Assembly: GCA_018296165.2 (NCBI GenBank)
Contig: JACKQL020000003.1
Coordinates: 1,426,001-1,490,000, forward strand
DNA: 64,000 bases
Source of the DNA: Termitomyces sp. T153
Lineage: Eukaryota > Basidiomycota > Agaricomycetes > Agaricales > Lyophyllaceae
Reading direction: 5' to 3'
Notes under the pieces: generated by a model
What the model was told of the DNA's origin: nothing
The model's database searches: none
Seen by the model: the letters and a program-made list of their open reading frames with translations, nothing else
Shown here: positions 22,940 through 32,749 of the stretch, one piece after another
How positions within the stretch are numbered: position 1 is the stretch's first letter
How the letters are laid out: the number at the start of each line of letters is the position of its first letter
Made by a program: the position numbers and the translations under genes

Positions 22940-23147
22940 GCATAAATGCAGGTTACAAGAGTAAGGAGCATTTTCAGAGGCCTCTGTGCAACAGGCACAT
23001 ACCTCAGCATCCCCTGTGCATTACCTCAAAAGTCTCTTGGCTGTTGTTGGCATGGTGCCATTGTATTTGGTGGAAGCTATGCAGATGACAGTAAGGCCAG
23101 GTCTCACTTATCACTGTGTTGCACTCTCACACTTCATCACTGCAACA
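22940..23147. repeat. Direct repeat flanking the DIRS-like element, right copy
   Basis: This 208-bp block is the partner of 17797-18012 and follows directly on the element's 3' end (cagcagaggtcag). After its last shared word CTGCAACA the flank reads TCTAC, whereas in the left copy the element begins. Confidence 0.8.
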
Positions 23148-24349
23148 TCTACAAAATAGTCAGTTATATGTATTGTTTATAAAACAAAATATATGATGTA
23201 CTTGAGTCTACCTGAGCTACCTGCAAGGTAGTACACAGTACATGGTGTGGTAAATGGACCTGTAATGGTGAATTGTAAGCTACCTGTCAGGTAGGCCTCA
23301 TATATGAGCCCACCTGGCTGGTTTGAGTACTGTAATGGTACATCTTATATGATGCAGATGACATACATGCCACATACCTGAGCATGTCTGATTTTATATA
23401 TTTGCTTTCTATTATACAGGTATTTCCTTACAGATGAATACATTTTTCAATCAAATTTATTGATTGGTACATACTACAGCAGTCAATAACAACAGTGATG
23501 ATACATGCAACACAAGCAACAAATCTGCAAGACAAGCATAATTGATCAAACCATCTTATTTCTTCTTCTTGGACTTTTGCAAAGAATCACTGTCCTCAGG
23601 GCCAGAGCAAGAGAGGTGCTTGAATTTGAGCTTTGGAGGATCATTGAAAGGTTGATCATATTTGCTGCCATCATTGTTAGTGACATTGGTGACTTTGAGA
23701 GTTGATTTTCTGGAGCAAAAATGCTGAAAAACAGCTCATGGGGGTGGTGACTCCAACAAAGTACTGCCATGGTAGTTGTGAGGCAATGAAGAAAACTCCC
23801 ATGATGGTGGCTGGTGCTGGTGCTTGAAGTGGACAGTAGGACCTGTTTGGAAAGAACAGTCAAATAAAGATACAGAGATAAGGGAGCAGCTAAGGTATGC
23901 AAACTCCTTTCAGACCTTGATCATGTTCACATGCATTGTTATGGTGAGGAGAGTGCTGAATAAGGTTGCAGACAGTTCCAGGTCCAGATTCCCATGCATC
24001 CTCAGGTTTGTTGCTTCTGTATTCAGGGTTGCCTTCACTTCCATCTTCATCTTTGTTCTCTTCAGAAATATTGCCAGAATGATAATCTTTGTCGAATTGA
24101 CTTGCTGTTGACAGAGTGGACTGACAGCACAAATGAGAAGAGAAAACAGATTGAACAAAATATACCTCTTGTCCCTTGAGACATGATAAGAGATCCAAGG
24201 CACCATCATCATTGCTGCTTTCCTGCTAATCCACAGCCCTCCTTCAGCATCTCTTTGTAATTAGAGCTAAATCTGGTAGCTGCCTATCAAACCATAAATG
24301 CAGTTAAATCAGTTTTTACATGAATGAGATTAACCATACTCCTACCACC
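23148..24349. other. CpG-depleted DNA, probably C-terminal remains of the DUF6698-like fossil
   Basis: A minus-strand frame at 23890-24198 is acidic and Ser/Asn-rich (EENKDEDGSEGNPEYRSNK) and could be the tail of the fossil to its right. I find no motif to prove it. The left 700 bp show nothing. Confidence 0.35.
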
Positions 24350-25412
24350 ATTCAAGTGTCTCCCATACCCATGTGTTATTCAGTTCTGCCTCAAAAGCTA
24401 TAACAATATTTTTGAAGAAGTGCAGCTAATTAAATGATCCATCCTTGGGCCTCCATTTCTCCCAGGAGGAGAGGGCAAAGCATGCCTTTAACATACCTAA
24501 TGGGTAGTAAACAAGGATAAAATAGGAGAATATATACCTAGACAGCTGCATATCCAAGTGTTTGCCCCATTGGCTTTGTTAAACCATGAATGTGGGCCTT
24601 GGCTAGTTTTGTTGCATTGCAAGTTCCAGACATTGCAGAAGATGGGCCAGTAAATATGTGTTGGAAGACCTAAATGGAATAAGGTGACTCTGAGATTATA
24701 TTCAGACATTCAATGACTGACACAAACAAGGACTTTTCCCTGCATGAATCCCTTCAACAGATCATTGGGGTTGATAATCCCAGTGTCATAAAGAAAGGCT
24801 GGCCACTCTCCTGCCTTTATCATGTACTTTCCTTCACTCACATTATTCATAAAGAATCTGATATGGTGTCGTCAAAGTGGATACAAGAATAGTTATAAAT
24901 GACTCACTCAGGATCAGCATCAAACTCAGCTAGCTGCTTCATTAGGCACAATAGATGTGCAGAACATTGATTTCTGAAGCCTTGGGAAGATTTTTTTTGG
25001 GCAACGTTATTGTGTTGTTGGGGTCCTCCTTGACATATCAAGAGATAGCAGCTTTGAGAGAAGAGGTATCATCAGTCTTTGCAGAATTGATAGTTTTTTT
25101 GAGCTATAACAATGTTATTGAATCAAAATCAGACTGACAAATGTGCATATATAAACTTACATGTTTAGTAAACTGCTGCAATTCACTTGGATCCTCAATG
25201 AGTGCCTCTAGAACATCTTCAAGCTTGGGCTAAATGGAAATAATTATATTGTATAAGCCCCATGTCACATCATTGCAACTATGCACAAATGAGAATGTTG
25301 AGCTGAAATAAGAATAAGGCAACACATACTCATCATTCTGATCAATTACTGCAAGTAGCACATAGCCAATGTTGATGAAAGGATCATCTGAAAGTGGTAT
25401 CCACCATGCCAA
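24350..25412 (-). pseudogene. DUF6698-like protein, broken
   Basis: Reading the minus strand from 25412, protein-like pieces occur in the order known for DUF6698 proteins, a family of unknown function abundant in Agaricomycetes. They are WWIPLSDDPFINIGYVLLAV, LEDVLEALIEDPSELQQF, KTDDTSSLKAAIS, MIKAGEWPAFLYDTG, NPNDLLKGFMQGK, AKAHIHGLTKPMGQTLGYAA and WVWETLEWW. They lie in different frames separated by stops and remnants of introns. CpG is nearly absent. The family is often found among transposons, which fits the place here next to a Plavaka transposase. The family name is from memory of its conserved blocks. Confidence 0.6.
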
Positions 25413-25885
25413 GTTAGTATAAACCTCAAGCCCATCTCCATTCTTGTTCTTCTTGCTTCATGGGTAGTGGAGATTAGGAAAGTTCATTCAAAGATTTTGA
25501 AGGAATACCTATTAGATGTTCCATTTCTCAAGTCACTGATTACTCTATCAGCATGGTCAGTAGACTGATGGGAGGGCATGGTGGAAGAGAGCAAAGTTCA
25601 ATGCATTCACTCACATGAGTGATTTTCATTTTGGTCACTATTGACAGTCATCAAACTTCCCTCCTTTATTTCTCTACCACTCCTCAATGCCTCAATGTCC
25701 TGGATGCAATACTAAATTTGAGAATTCTATTGCAATCTCTACTCATCAACAATACTGTAACTCTCTAAAAGTCAACACTGCTCAGGTTCTGCAAGGATTC
25801 CATGACTGAGGTCCTGAAGACAGGAAATGCTATCACAGGAATGATTCAAGGGATAGAGAAGTAGAAGGAGAAGGAGGGGTGGAGA

Positions 25886-28756
25886 ATGAAATTGGGCCAA
25901 TGGTATGTCAGTGAAACTGCTCATATTGGCTGTATAATTTCAAGGACTTATATATTTCTGGATTATCAGGCTCAACAAAGTGTATCATTGCCTCTGCCTG
26001 AACTGAAATTACTTGCACCTCAACCTGTCCAGTCTAGAACACCTTCACCCCCTCCTCAGCCTACTGGTAGACCCTCTTGCACAATAAGACTCCCAAAGTG
26101 CTATTGAGATATTATTCCACCACCACCTCCTGTTATTCACAGTGAACCTTTGCCTATGCAAACTCCATCTCCTAATTTGCTCCTAGATACATCAGTTTCC
26201 AATAAATCCTACACTACTGAGCCTAATAGTTTTGGTGTATACTATTCATATCCTGATGGATAACCCTCTTTCACACCAGATGAATCATATTCCATTTTAT
26301 GCATTGCAGATTCTCCCAATTTTGCTAAGACTTTGGATGTTGATAACAGGCCCTGGTGGAATCCACTAGGCTCATCACTTGAGACTGCCAAGACTGCATA
26401 CTTCGCACTATTCAAGAATGCAACAGTCTTTTTGTTGAAACACTGGCAGACCAGTGGTTTGAGCCTTAAATCTGATGCTGAAATTGATCAGCTTGTTCCT
26501 GACTACATTCTTCAAGATGACTGGAACAAGGATGACCTTTGAGGCTTCAGCTCAGGATGTGAGAGCAAATGCCTTGATGACTTTGTTCATTCATCATCAT
26601 CTCTTGATTTATCATTTGAGGTAATTGATGGCTGGAAACACTCATCACTCAAGATCTCAGTTTCCACCACTGGCTATGAGCATGCTTCTGAATCTGCTGC
26701 ACCCATTTTTGAGTACCTGGCTTTATTCATTGCTCCTTGAAGGAGACCATCTTGAGCGTCATCCAGAGTCCAGCTGCATCTAGTTTTGTCATCAATCCAT
26801 ATCAATCTTTCTGGTGCCCAACTCCCAATTCTGAGCCTCAACATGTTATATCAGATTCTTTTACAGCAGACTTCTTTATTCAAGAGTTTGAAAAGGTCCA
26901 ACAATTACCCCAAGTGGATGGAATTGAAAATGTTGTGCTTGGAATTTCTTTGTGGTCTGACTCAACTCACCTAACCAACTTTAGCAAGGCCTCAATTTGG
27001 CCAATTTATTGGTCCCCTGCCAATCAATGGAAGAGCATTTGTGGAAAGCCTTCCTCATTTTTGGAAAATCATCTTGCTTATATTCCAAAGGTACTGGAGT
27101 ATTTCTGTACATCACTTTTAAGTGTTCTGATTTATTTTAAGCTTTCTGACTCATTTCAAGACTGGTATATCAAGACATATGGAGTCCCTGCATCAGCCAG
27201 TATTCTCAGGTGAGTTCACCAGGAGATAATGATGGCTGCATGGCTATGCATCTTAGATCCTGACTTTATTGAGATCTATGTCCATGGGCTTCTTGCACAA
27301 TGTACAGACTCCGTCCTCCAGTGATGGTTTCCTAGATTTACAACATATTCAATAGATTACCCTGAAAAGTACATTGATTTTGCATTGACTTTGCTTTGAT
27401 GCTCCTTGCTCATAATTCACAGGATCCTTATTATTTGTATCCAGTATCTAGCCCAGTATCCATGCATTCTATGTTAACATCCAACATCCTTCATGAGTTT
27501 GAGCTTGGAGTCTTGGCTGTTTTCAAGCATGTCCTTCATATTCTATATGCCACTGGTAATGATTCAATACAAGAACTCAATAAATGGTTAGATACTCTCT
27601 TTGATTATTTTTCAGTCATTGAACTCTTTATTCATTAGATTCCAAAATACACCAACTTTTGGATGCAACACAATTCAAAAAGTTTCTGATGATACTGCAG
27701 CAATGAAGAAATTGGCTGCACAAGATTATGAAGACATTCTTCAAGTACTGTTTCAACAAAATTACTTACTGAGACAGTATATTCATTCTTCATTGCAGTG
27801 CACTATTCCTGCATTTGAAGGATCACTTCCTGAACCTCACAACACTATTCTCCTTGAACTCTTATTTGAACTGGTAACATGGCATGGTCTGGCAAAGTTA
27901 AAAATGCATACTGAATCAACACTCAAAGATCTTGGTCATTCACTGACACATCTTGGTAATGTTCTTTGCCATTTTAAGAAGACAACATGTGCTGCCTATA
28001 TCACTTGCAATCTTCCCAGTGAGGTTGCTGCATGTGGCCAAAGGACTGCTGCATTGGCTGCAACTAACACTGCACAGAGTGGTTCAAAAACTGGCACTTC
28101 AACATTGAAGAAGTTTCAGGGACAGGGGCATGATACAAAGGCCAAGAAGTTGTCAAAGTTAGCATGGAAACAAGGAAAAGAATTGCACAACCAACCATCA
28201 GCTCTGCCAAAACAATGAAACTTCAATCTCAAAACAAGCAAACTACATGCTTTAGATGATTATGTCAACTCAATCAGGCAGCATGGTACAACTGATAATT
28301 ACTCCACACAAATTGTAAGTACACCTTCTGCTACTCAAAATGTTGTTTAAAATTTTACAGGGTAAACTTGCTCATTGATGAGTAAAATGAATGTTTCCAG
28401 TAGTTCAAAAGAGCTCCTATACAATGGGAATTGCAAAGTATGAGCAGCACCAACAAATTCTCAACAAGATACATGACCATGCTCTTGAAAACTCCACATG
28501 TCAGAAGCGCAAGAAAGGCAAGTCAGGATCACCTCCCAAAGTACCATGGTTGAAATTTGAGGATGATGAAAAATTACCACCGGGATCTCCACATGATCAC
28601 CATTCAATGAGCCATGAAATCCAGCATAGCCTAGTCCTCTCTGACTGGCTTGAAGAGAATGAAGATGATCCAGCACTCAAAGTATGCTTTTTTGTACTGT
28701 ATAGCCCCTTACTTATACTGCTGAAGGGTTTTCTCATGAAACTCAAAGACCATTGA
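25886..28756 (+). pseudogene. Plavaka-type (CACTA-like) transposase, N-terminal two thirds
   Basis: This is the decayed transposase of a Plavaka element, a CACTA-superfamily cut-and-paste DNA transposon of mushroom genomes. Collinear blocks are a basic N-terminal tail (TGRPSCTIRLPKCY), PWWNPLGSSLETAKTAYFAL, LGISLWSDSTHLTNFSKASI with a probable catalytic Asp, WPIYWSPANQWKSICGKPSS, DSFQDWYIKTYGVPAS, HEFELGVLAVFKHVLHIL, LQCTIPAFEGSLPEPHN, ALDDYVNSIRQHGTTDNYST and SDWLEENEDDPALK. Stops and frame changes separate them. CpG is virtually absent. The text breaks off at KLKDH (28755) and resumes at about 29831. Confidence 0.8.
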
Positions 28757-29830
28757 TATGGCAGTCTCAAATATAGAGATGAAAGAGATCATTCCAAAAA
28801 ATCCTATATATTTAAAAAGATAGTACAAATTGTCTGTAAAAAAGCTGAAAACTGTAAGCTCAAGGATAAATGTCAAAAACTGTAGATGTTGGACAAACCT
28901 TGAAGCCAGCCTCAGTCCCATAAAGACCAGTAAAATGACAGAAAGACCAGTGTCAATGACATGGTGGCCAGCCATCAAAACTGATGGCAGGGCACAGGGG
29001 AGTGGCAGTATGCTGGAGCCAATAAGCCAATCACAGATCACGGATCCCAGGTCTAGCTATTGAACAGATACCCCCCCCCCCTTCTCTCAAAAACCCAGTA
29101 AGGTGTCTTGAGGACCTGCAAAGACCCGCAAAAGGATCAACCTAAGGAGCTCCAGTAGGACAGGTTTGGGGAGGAACAAAAGGGAGACAGACCATGTGGA
29201 AAGGGTAACTTGATTGAACAGCCAATGCTAAAAATAGACATTCAGACGGATCTCTCAATCAAAAACCCAAAGCTAACGCACCTGTTCTCAAATACACCTC
29301 CAAAACCCTCAGCTAGCTCGCCAGTCTTGCATGGATAAGGAAGGGAAAAGTTAGAAGAGGTGAAGAAACTAGAAGGAAGAAGAGGACGGGGAAAGAGGGA
29401 GAAAATCCGACAGGATAAAAGATACGGCAAATGCATGGGCAAGGTCAGCCACTGGCCACATACAGATGGCAAAAACATGAGGAAAGGCCATGGTCTGTGC
29501 ACAGATAATGAGTTATAAAAAGGGAGAGATTTCAAGAGAGAGGGCAAGCAACGATGTACCATGGCTCGGCTAGCCCCAGGGAGCAGCTATCTTAGGCTTA
29601 CGAGTATATAGTTGGTCTGGGTTTTTGAATTATATATATTTTGGACCCATTCAATAGTTTGAGGCCGTCTCAACTAGCAAATAAATCAATTTAAATTTAT
29701 ATCTATAACTGTAATGTCTACATGAGCTTTTGTGTAACTTAAGCCTCCAAAACTCTGTGAAAACAAAGTTTGATCCATTGATCCAATCAATTGATGGCAT
29801 CAAACTTATATTTCGCATCACCATTGTCTG
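28757..29830. mobile_element. Unidentified insertion inside the Plavaka transposase
   Basis: About 1.07 kb separates two parts of the transposase that are normally only some 50 codons apart. The insert has no recognisable protein. Its left 280 bp lack CpG, while 29040-29600 contains several. A run of eleven C lies near 29071. I could not find matching ends, so it may be more than one insertion. Confidence 0.5.
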
Positions 29831-30797
29831 GCACAATTTCTTAATCAAGATCACGATGGCAATGTCCTTCAATATACACCTACTCAACGTCGAAATATTG
29901 TCATTGTTGGTGACAAAATATATCATCACAAGCACCTATGAGTGAATTATACAACTTATGACTGCCACCGTGCTCAGGACACTCTCAACCCACGCACACA
30001 TGCCAATGCTATGGTATTGTCACATGAAGATGACGAAGATGGACAGAAGCCCTTTCCATATTGGTTCTGCAGGCTTATTGGAATCTTTCATGCAATGGTC
30101 CAACATATTGGCCCTGATTCAATGTCTCAAGACCCCCAACTAATTGAGTTTCTCTCGGTCCGATGGTATGGACATGATTTGAATTTGGAAGGTGGTTGGA
30201 AGAGCTGGAGGCTACACCAGGTTGGGTTTGTGGATAGCGAGGACAATGCAGCGTTCAGATTCCTGGATCCTGAATGCATTATACGTGGTGTCCATCTCAT
30301 TCCCTCTTTTGCACATGGCCGAACATGAGATCTTCTTCCTCCCAGTGAGATTGCTCGGAGTTCTGTTGATGAAGATGCAGATTATCGACTATTCTATGTT
30401 TCAATGTAAGTTTTGATCACACTTATTGATCTCAAATCTCAATCTCTCAAGGTTTGTGGACAGAGATATGCTTATGAGATTCCGGGGCGGCGGCGTTGGT
30501 CACAAGAATGTCCGTGAAGCAACTGATGTATTTCATGATGACAGGCATCCAACTGATATACTACTTCAAGATAATAACTTCAATGACAGAGAAACTCCTG
30601 CTGAGCTTTGTGAAGATGATAGTGAAGAAATCGATGATCCTGAGCCAGAAGTCGAGGAGGAAGAGGATTATGGGTATGTAAACCCAATGGAACAAGACAC
30701 CTTCTCCGAGGATGAGGCACCTGGCGACATGGACGATGCTGGATGGGAGAATGAGCCTGAGCATGGTCCTGACTATTTTGTAGATGGACACAGGTGA
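29831..30797 (+). pseudogene. Plavaka-type transposase, C-terminal third
   Basis: The protein text resumes with GDKIYHHKHL, a stop, then NYTTYDCHRAQDTLNPRTHA, VLSHEDDEDGQKPFPYWFCR, LSVRWYGHDLNLEGGWKSWR, ECIIRGVHLIPSFAHGRT and, after a stop and an intron-like gap (30406-30450), FVDRDMLMRFRGGGVGHK. It finishes with a long acidic tail to 30797. These are the conserved C-terminal blocks of Plavaka transposases. Unlike the N-terminal part, this piece keeps many CpGs and has few stops. Confidence 0.8.
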
Positions 30798-31312
30798 ACG
30801 TTCAGTCGCTCTCACCGATAAATAGTTCTTTAACGATTGTCTTGAGTATCACCTACAGTTCCAATTTCTTCTTCCAGTTCTTATTGATCTATCTATTTTA
30901 CTCTGCATGGTGAGACAGCTCACCTTTTCGGATGAGCCCAGCTCATCTATCACCTCAGAAGATTGGTTTTCCTTCACAGTTAGGCTAGTGCCGCTGTATA
31001 GGCTTCAATCTTCGACAGTAAGCCTTGCTCGTCGGATTTCCGAACGTGGCTCCTCACCAATCATGTTTCTCTTGCTTAGAAACCTATTCGTGTGTTCTAC
31101 ATTTTCGCTCGCCCTCCCTCCTCTCCCATTTTCTACATATCTTCTCTCTTCCCTTACGCAGTACATGATCATCATCATTCTTGACCCACTTGAACTCTTA
31201 TTGTTCTTTACGATGTGTAGCCGACGTCGCGCTCAGCCAATATACAAGTTATTCGTCTTGCGATCCGGACTTGGCTAAAAAAATTCTTCTTGTAGTCGCC
31301 AGTGAGCAGCAG
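30787..31312 (+). repeat. Fused ends of the DIRS-like element
   Basis: From ACACAGGTGA to about 31060 this matches the left end of the element at 18008-18290. From about 31215 to GAGCAGCAGAGG at 31312 it matches the right end at 22820-22935. The whole coding interior is missing and the roughly 210-bp flanking repeats are absent. CpG is retained (for example 'cgttcagtcgctctcaccg'), so this remnant is much less decayed than the longer copy. Confidence 0.7.
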
Positions 31313-31507
31313 AGGCCCATGTGTACAGCCACAGATTCACAATTTCAAAGGATACCAGCCGCATGTACAAGCAAGACTTGTACAAATGACTTAATTGGGC
31401 CCATGCGCATATATTCATTTCTAACTTGCTAATTGTACACAAGAAAATCGAACGAGAAACAAGAAATTCCCCATCGTTGATTAAATAATCTCGACCACTA
31501 CAAACTC

Positions 31508-32749
31508 CTACCCTCTTCTCGCCATCCCAAGTTGATTAAGCCCCAATATACTACCCGGCGTCTGCGCTTGCACGTTACCATTTCTTTCAACGCGGGAAGC
31601 CTGACGTACTATCGCCTGTCCACCTCTACCGCCATGCAGCGTATGCGACGGCCCACTACCTCCAGCACTGATCTGCAACAACAAAGACGCCGCATTCTCG
31701 TCTTCTGGCGAAAGGAGCGGAGTGCGATATGACTCGGATGGTGGGGAGTACGAAGGCTTCCCCGGTCCTGACATTCTAGACAGACTCGGACCATGACTAG
31801 GACTCTTCAACGTGCTCGAACTGGCACTAGCGCCTAGATGGAGCGTCGGGACTGACGAAGAGAGAAAAGGGCGTTTTTGTGGTGCAAAGTGGGTTGATGC
31901 AGGCGGGGATGGCAGGCCCGTCGCTAATGTGTTACACTCTGTAGGAAACAGGTGACCTGTGGTGTTGTTTGGAGAGAAGTGGGCGGCGGTGTCGAGGGGA
32001 TGTGGGTCGATGTCGATATATCGGACCGGCACTGAGTCGGGGTCGGGAAGCCAGGAGGAGATGGATGGGAGGCGCGGAGAGGCGTGGAGGCGTGGGCGTT
32101 TGGGAGAGGGCTCCAAGGACATGTCCAAGTTGGAGGCGGGAGAGTGGGACGAAAGGGAGCGTTTACGTTTGAGCACTGGCTGGTCTTGGTCTGGGTACGA
32201 GGTTGAGCTTGAAAAGGAGGGGGAGAGGGGAGAAGAGCATTTGGCACAGAGAGAGCGATCCTTGGGTGAAGAAGAGACGGCGGCTTCGAAGACTTCGACG
32301 CGTTTGAGCAGGTCCTGGAGGAACACGACAGTCCGTTCGAGGATTTCAAGCTTGAACTCTTTCTCTTTTTCTTCCTTCTTTCCTTTTTTCTTCTTTGCGT
32401 CTTCGTCCTCATCAGCCGGCTGCGGAGACGATTGCCCGTAGCCAGCGGGCACCAGCTGCTTCAGGCTGGTGAGGGCATCATTGATCTTTGTCCGACGGGC
32501 CTTTTCGATGATGGAGTGGTTGAGCTTGCGCTGGGTCTCCCTTGCTGCGCGCGAGAGTGGTCCTGGCTTACGTCCGCGCTTGACAGGCGCTTGAACCGAG
32601 TTGGGCTCGAACTCGGAGCCGTCGGTGCTGGGTGGGCTAGCGGGCTGTGGAAGGATAGTGCGCTGGGTGGTTCGCTCAGTCGGCGTGGAAATCTGCTTTG
32701 CACGACGATCAGGGTTGACAGAGGCAGCGTAGGGCTGGGATTGTGGCAT
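31508..32749 (-). CDS. bHLH transcription factor
   Basis: This single-exon gene of 413 residues encodes a basic helix-loop-helix DNA-binding protein acting in the nucleus. A basic patch (VKRGRKPGPLSRAARETQRK) leads into the basic region and helix 1 at residues about 70-100 (LNHSIIEKARRTKINDAL). H78, E82 and R86 occupy the base-contacting positions typical of CACGTG binders. The loop (101-132) is very long and charged (DEDEDAKKKKGKKEEKEKE). Helix 2 is at 133-155 (FKLEILERTVVFLQDLLKRV). The rest is Ser/Pro-rich and probably disordered. I chose the ATG at 32749 (MPQSQPYA); an in-frame ATG at 32803 would add 18 residues. The gene is intact and CpG-rich, an island of host sequence between two transposon blocks. 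Its target genes are unknown. Confidence 0.88.
   Translation of the reverse strand: MPQSQPYAASVNPDRRAKQISTPTERTTQRTILPQPASPPSTDGSEFEPNSVQAPVKRGRKPGPLSRAARETQRKLNHSIIEKARRTKINDALTSLKQLVPAGYGQSSPQPADEDEDAKKKKGKKEEKEKEFKLEILERTVVFLQDLLKRVEVFEAAVSSSPKDRSLCAKCSSPLSPSFSSSTSYPDQDQPVLKRKRSLSSHSPASNLDMSLEPSPKRPRLHASPRLPSISSWLPDPDSVPVRYIDIDPHPLDTAAHFSPNNTTGHLFPTECNTLATGLPSPPASTHFAPQKRPFLSSSVPTLHLGASASSSTLKSPSHGPSLSRMSGPGKPSYSPPSESYRTPLLSPEDENAASLLLQISAGGSGPSHTLHGGRGGQAIVRQASRVERNGNVQAQTPGSILGLNQLGMARRG

Noticed and set aside
29071..29081. Run of eleven C as a telomere-like or functional tract
   Set aside because: A single homopolymer without repeated telomere units. It may also be affected by sequencing error.
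31959..32441. Plus-strand frame of 160 codons opposite the bHLH gene
   Set aside because: It is the complement of the Ser/Pro-rich and Glu/Lys-rich parts of the bHLH protein, with no independent signal.
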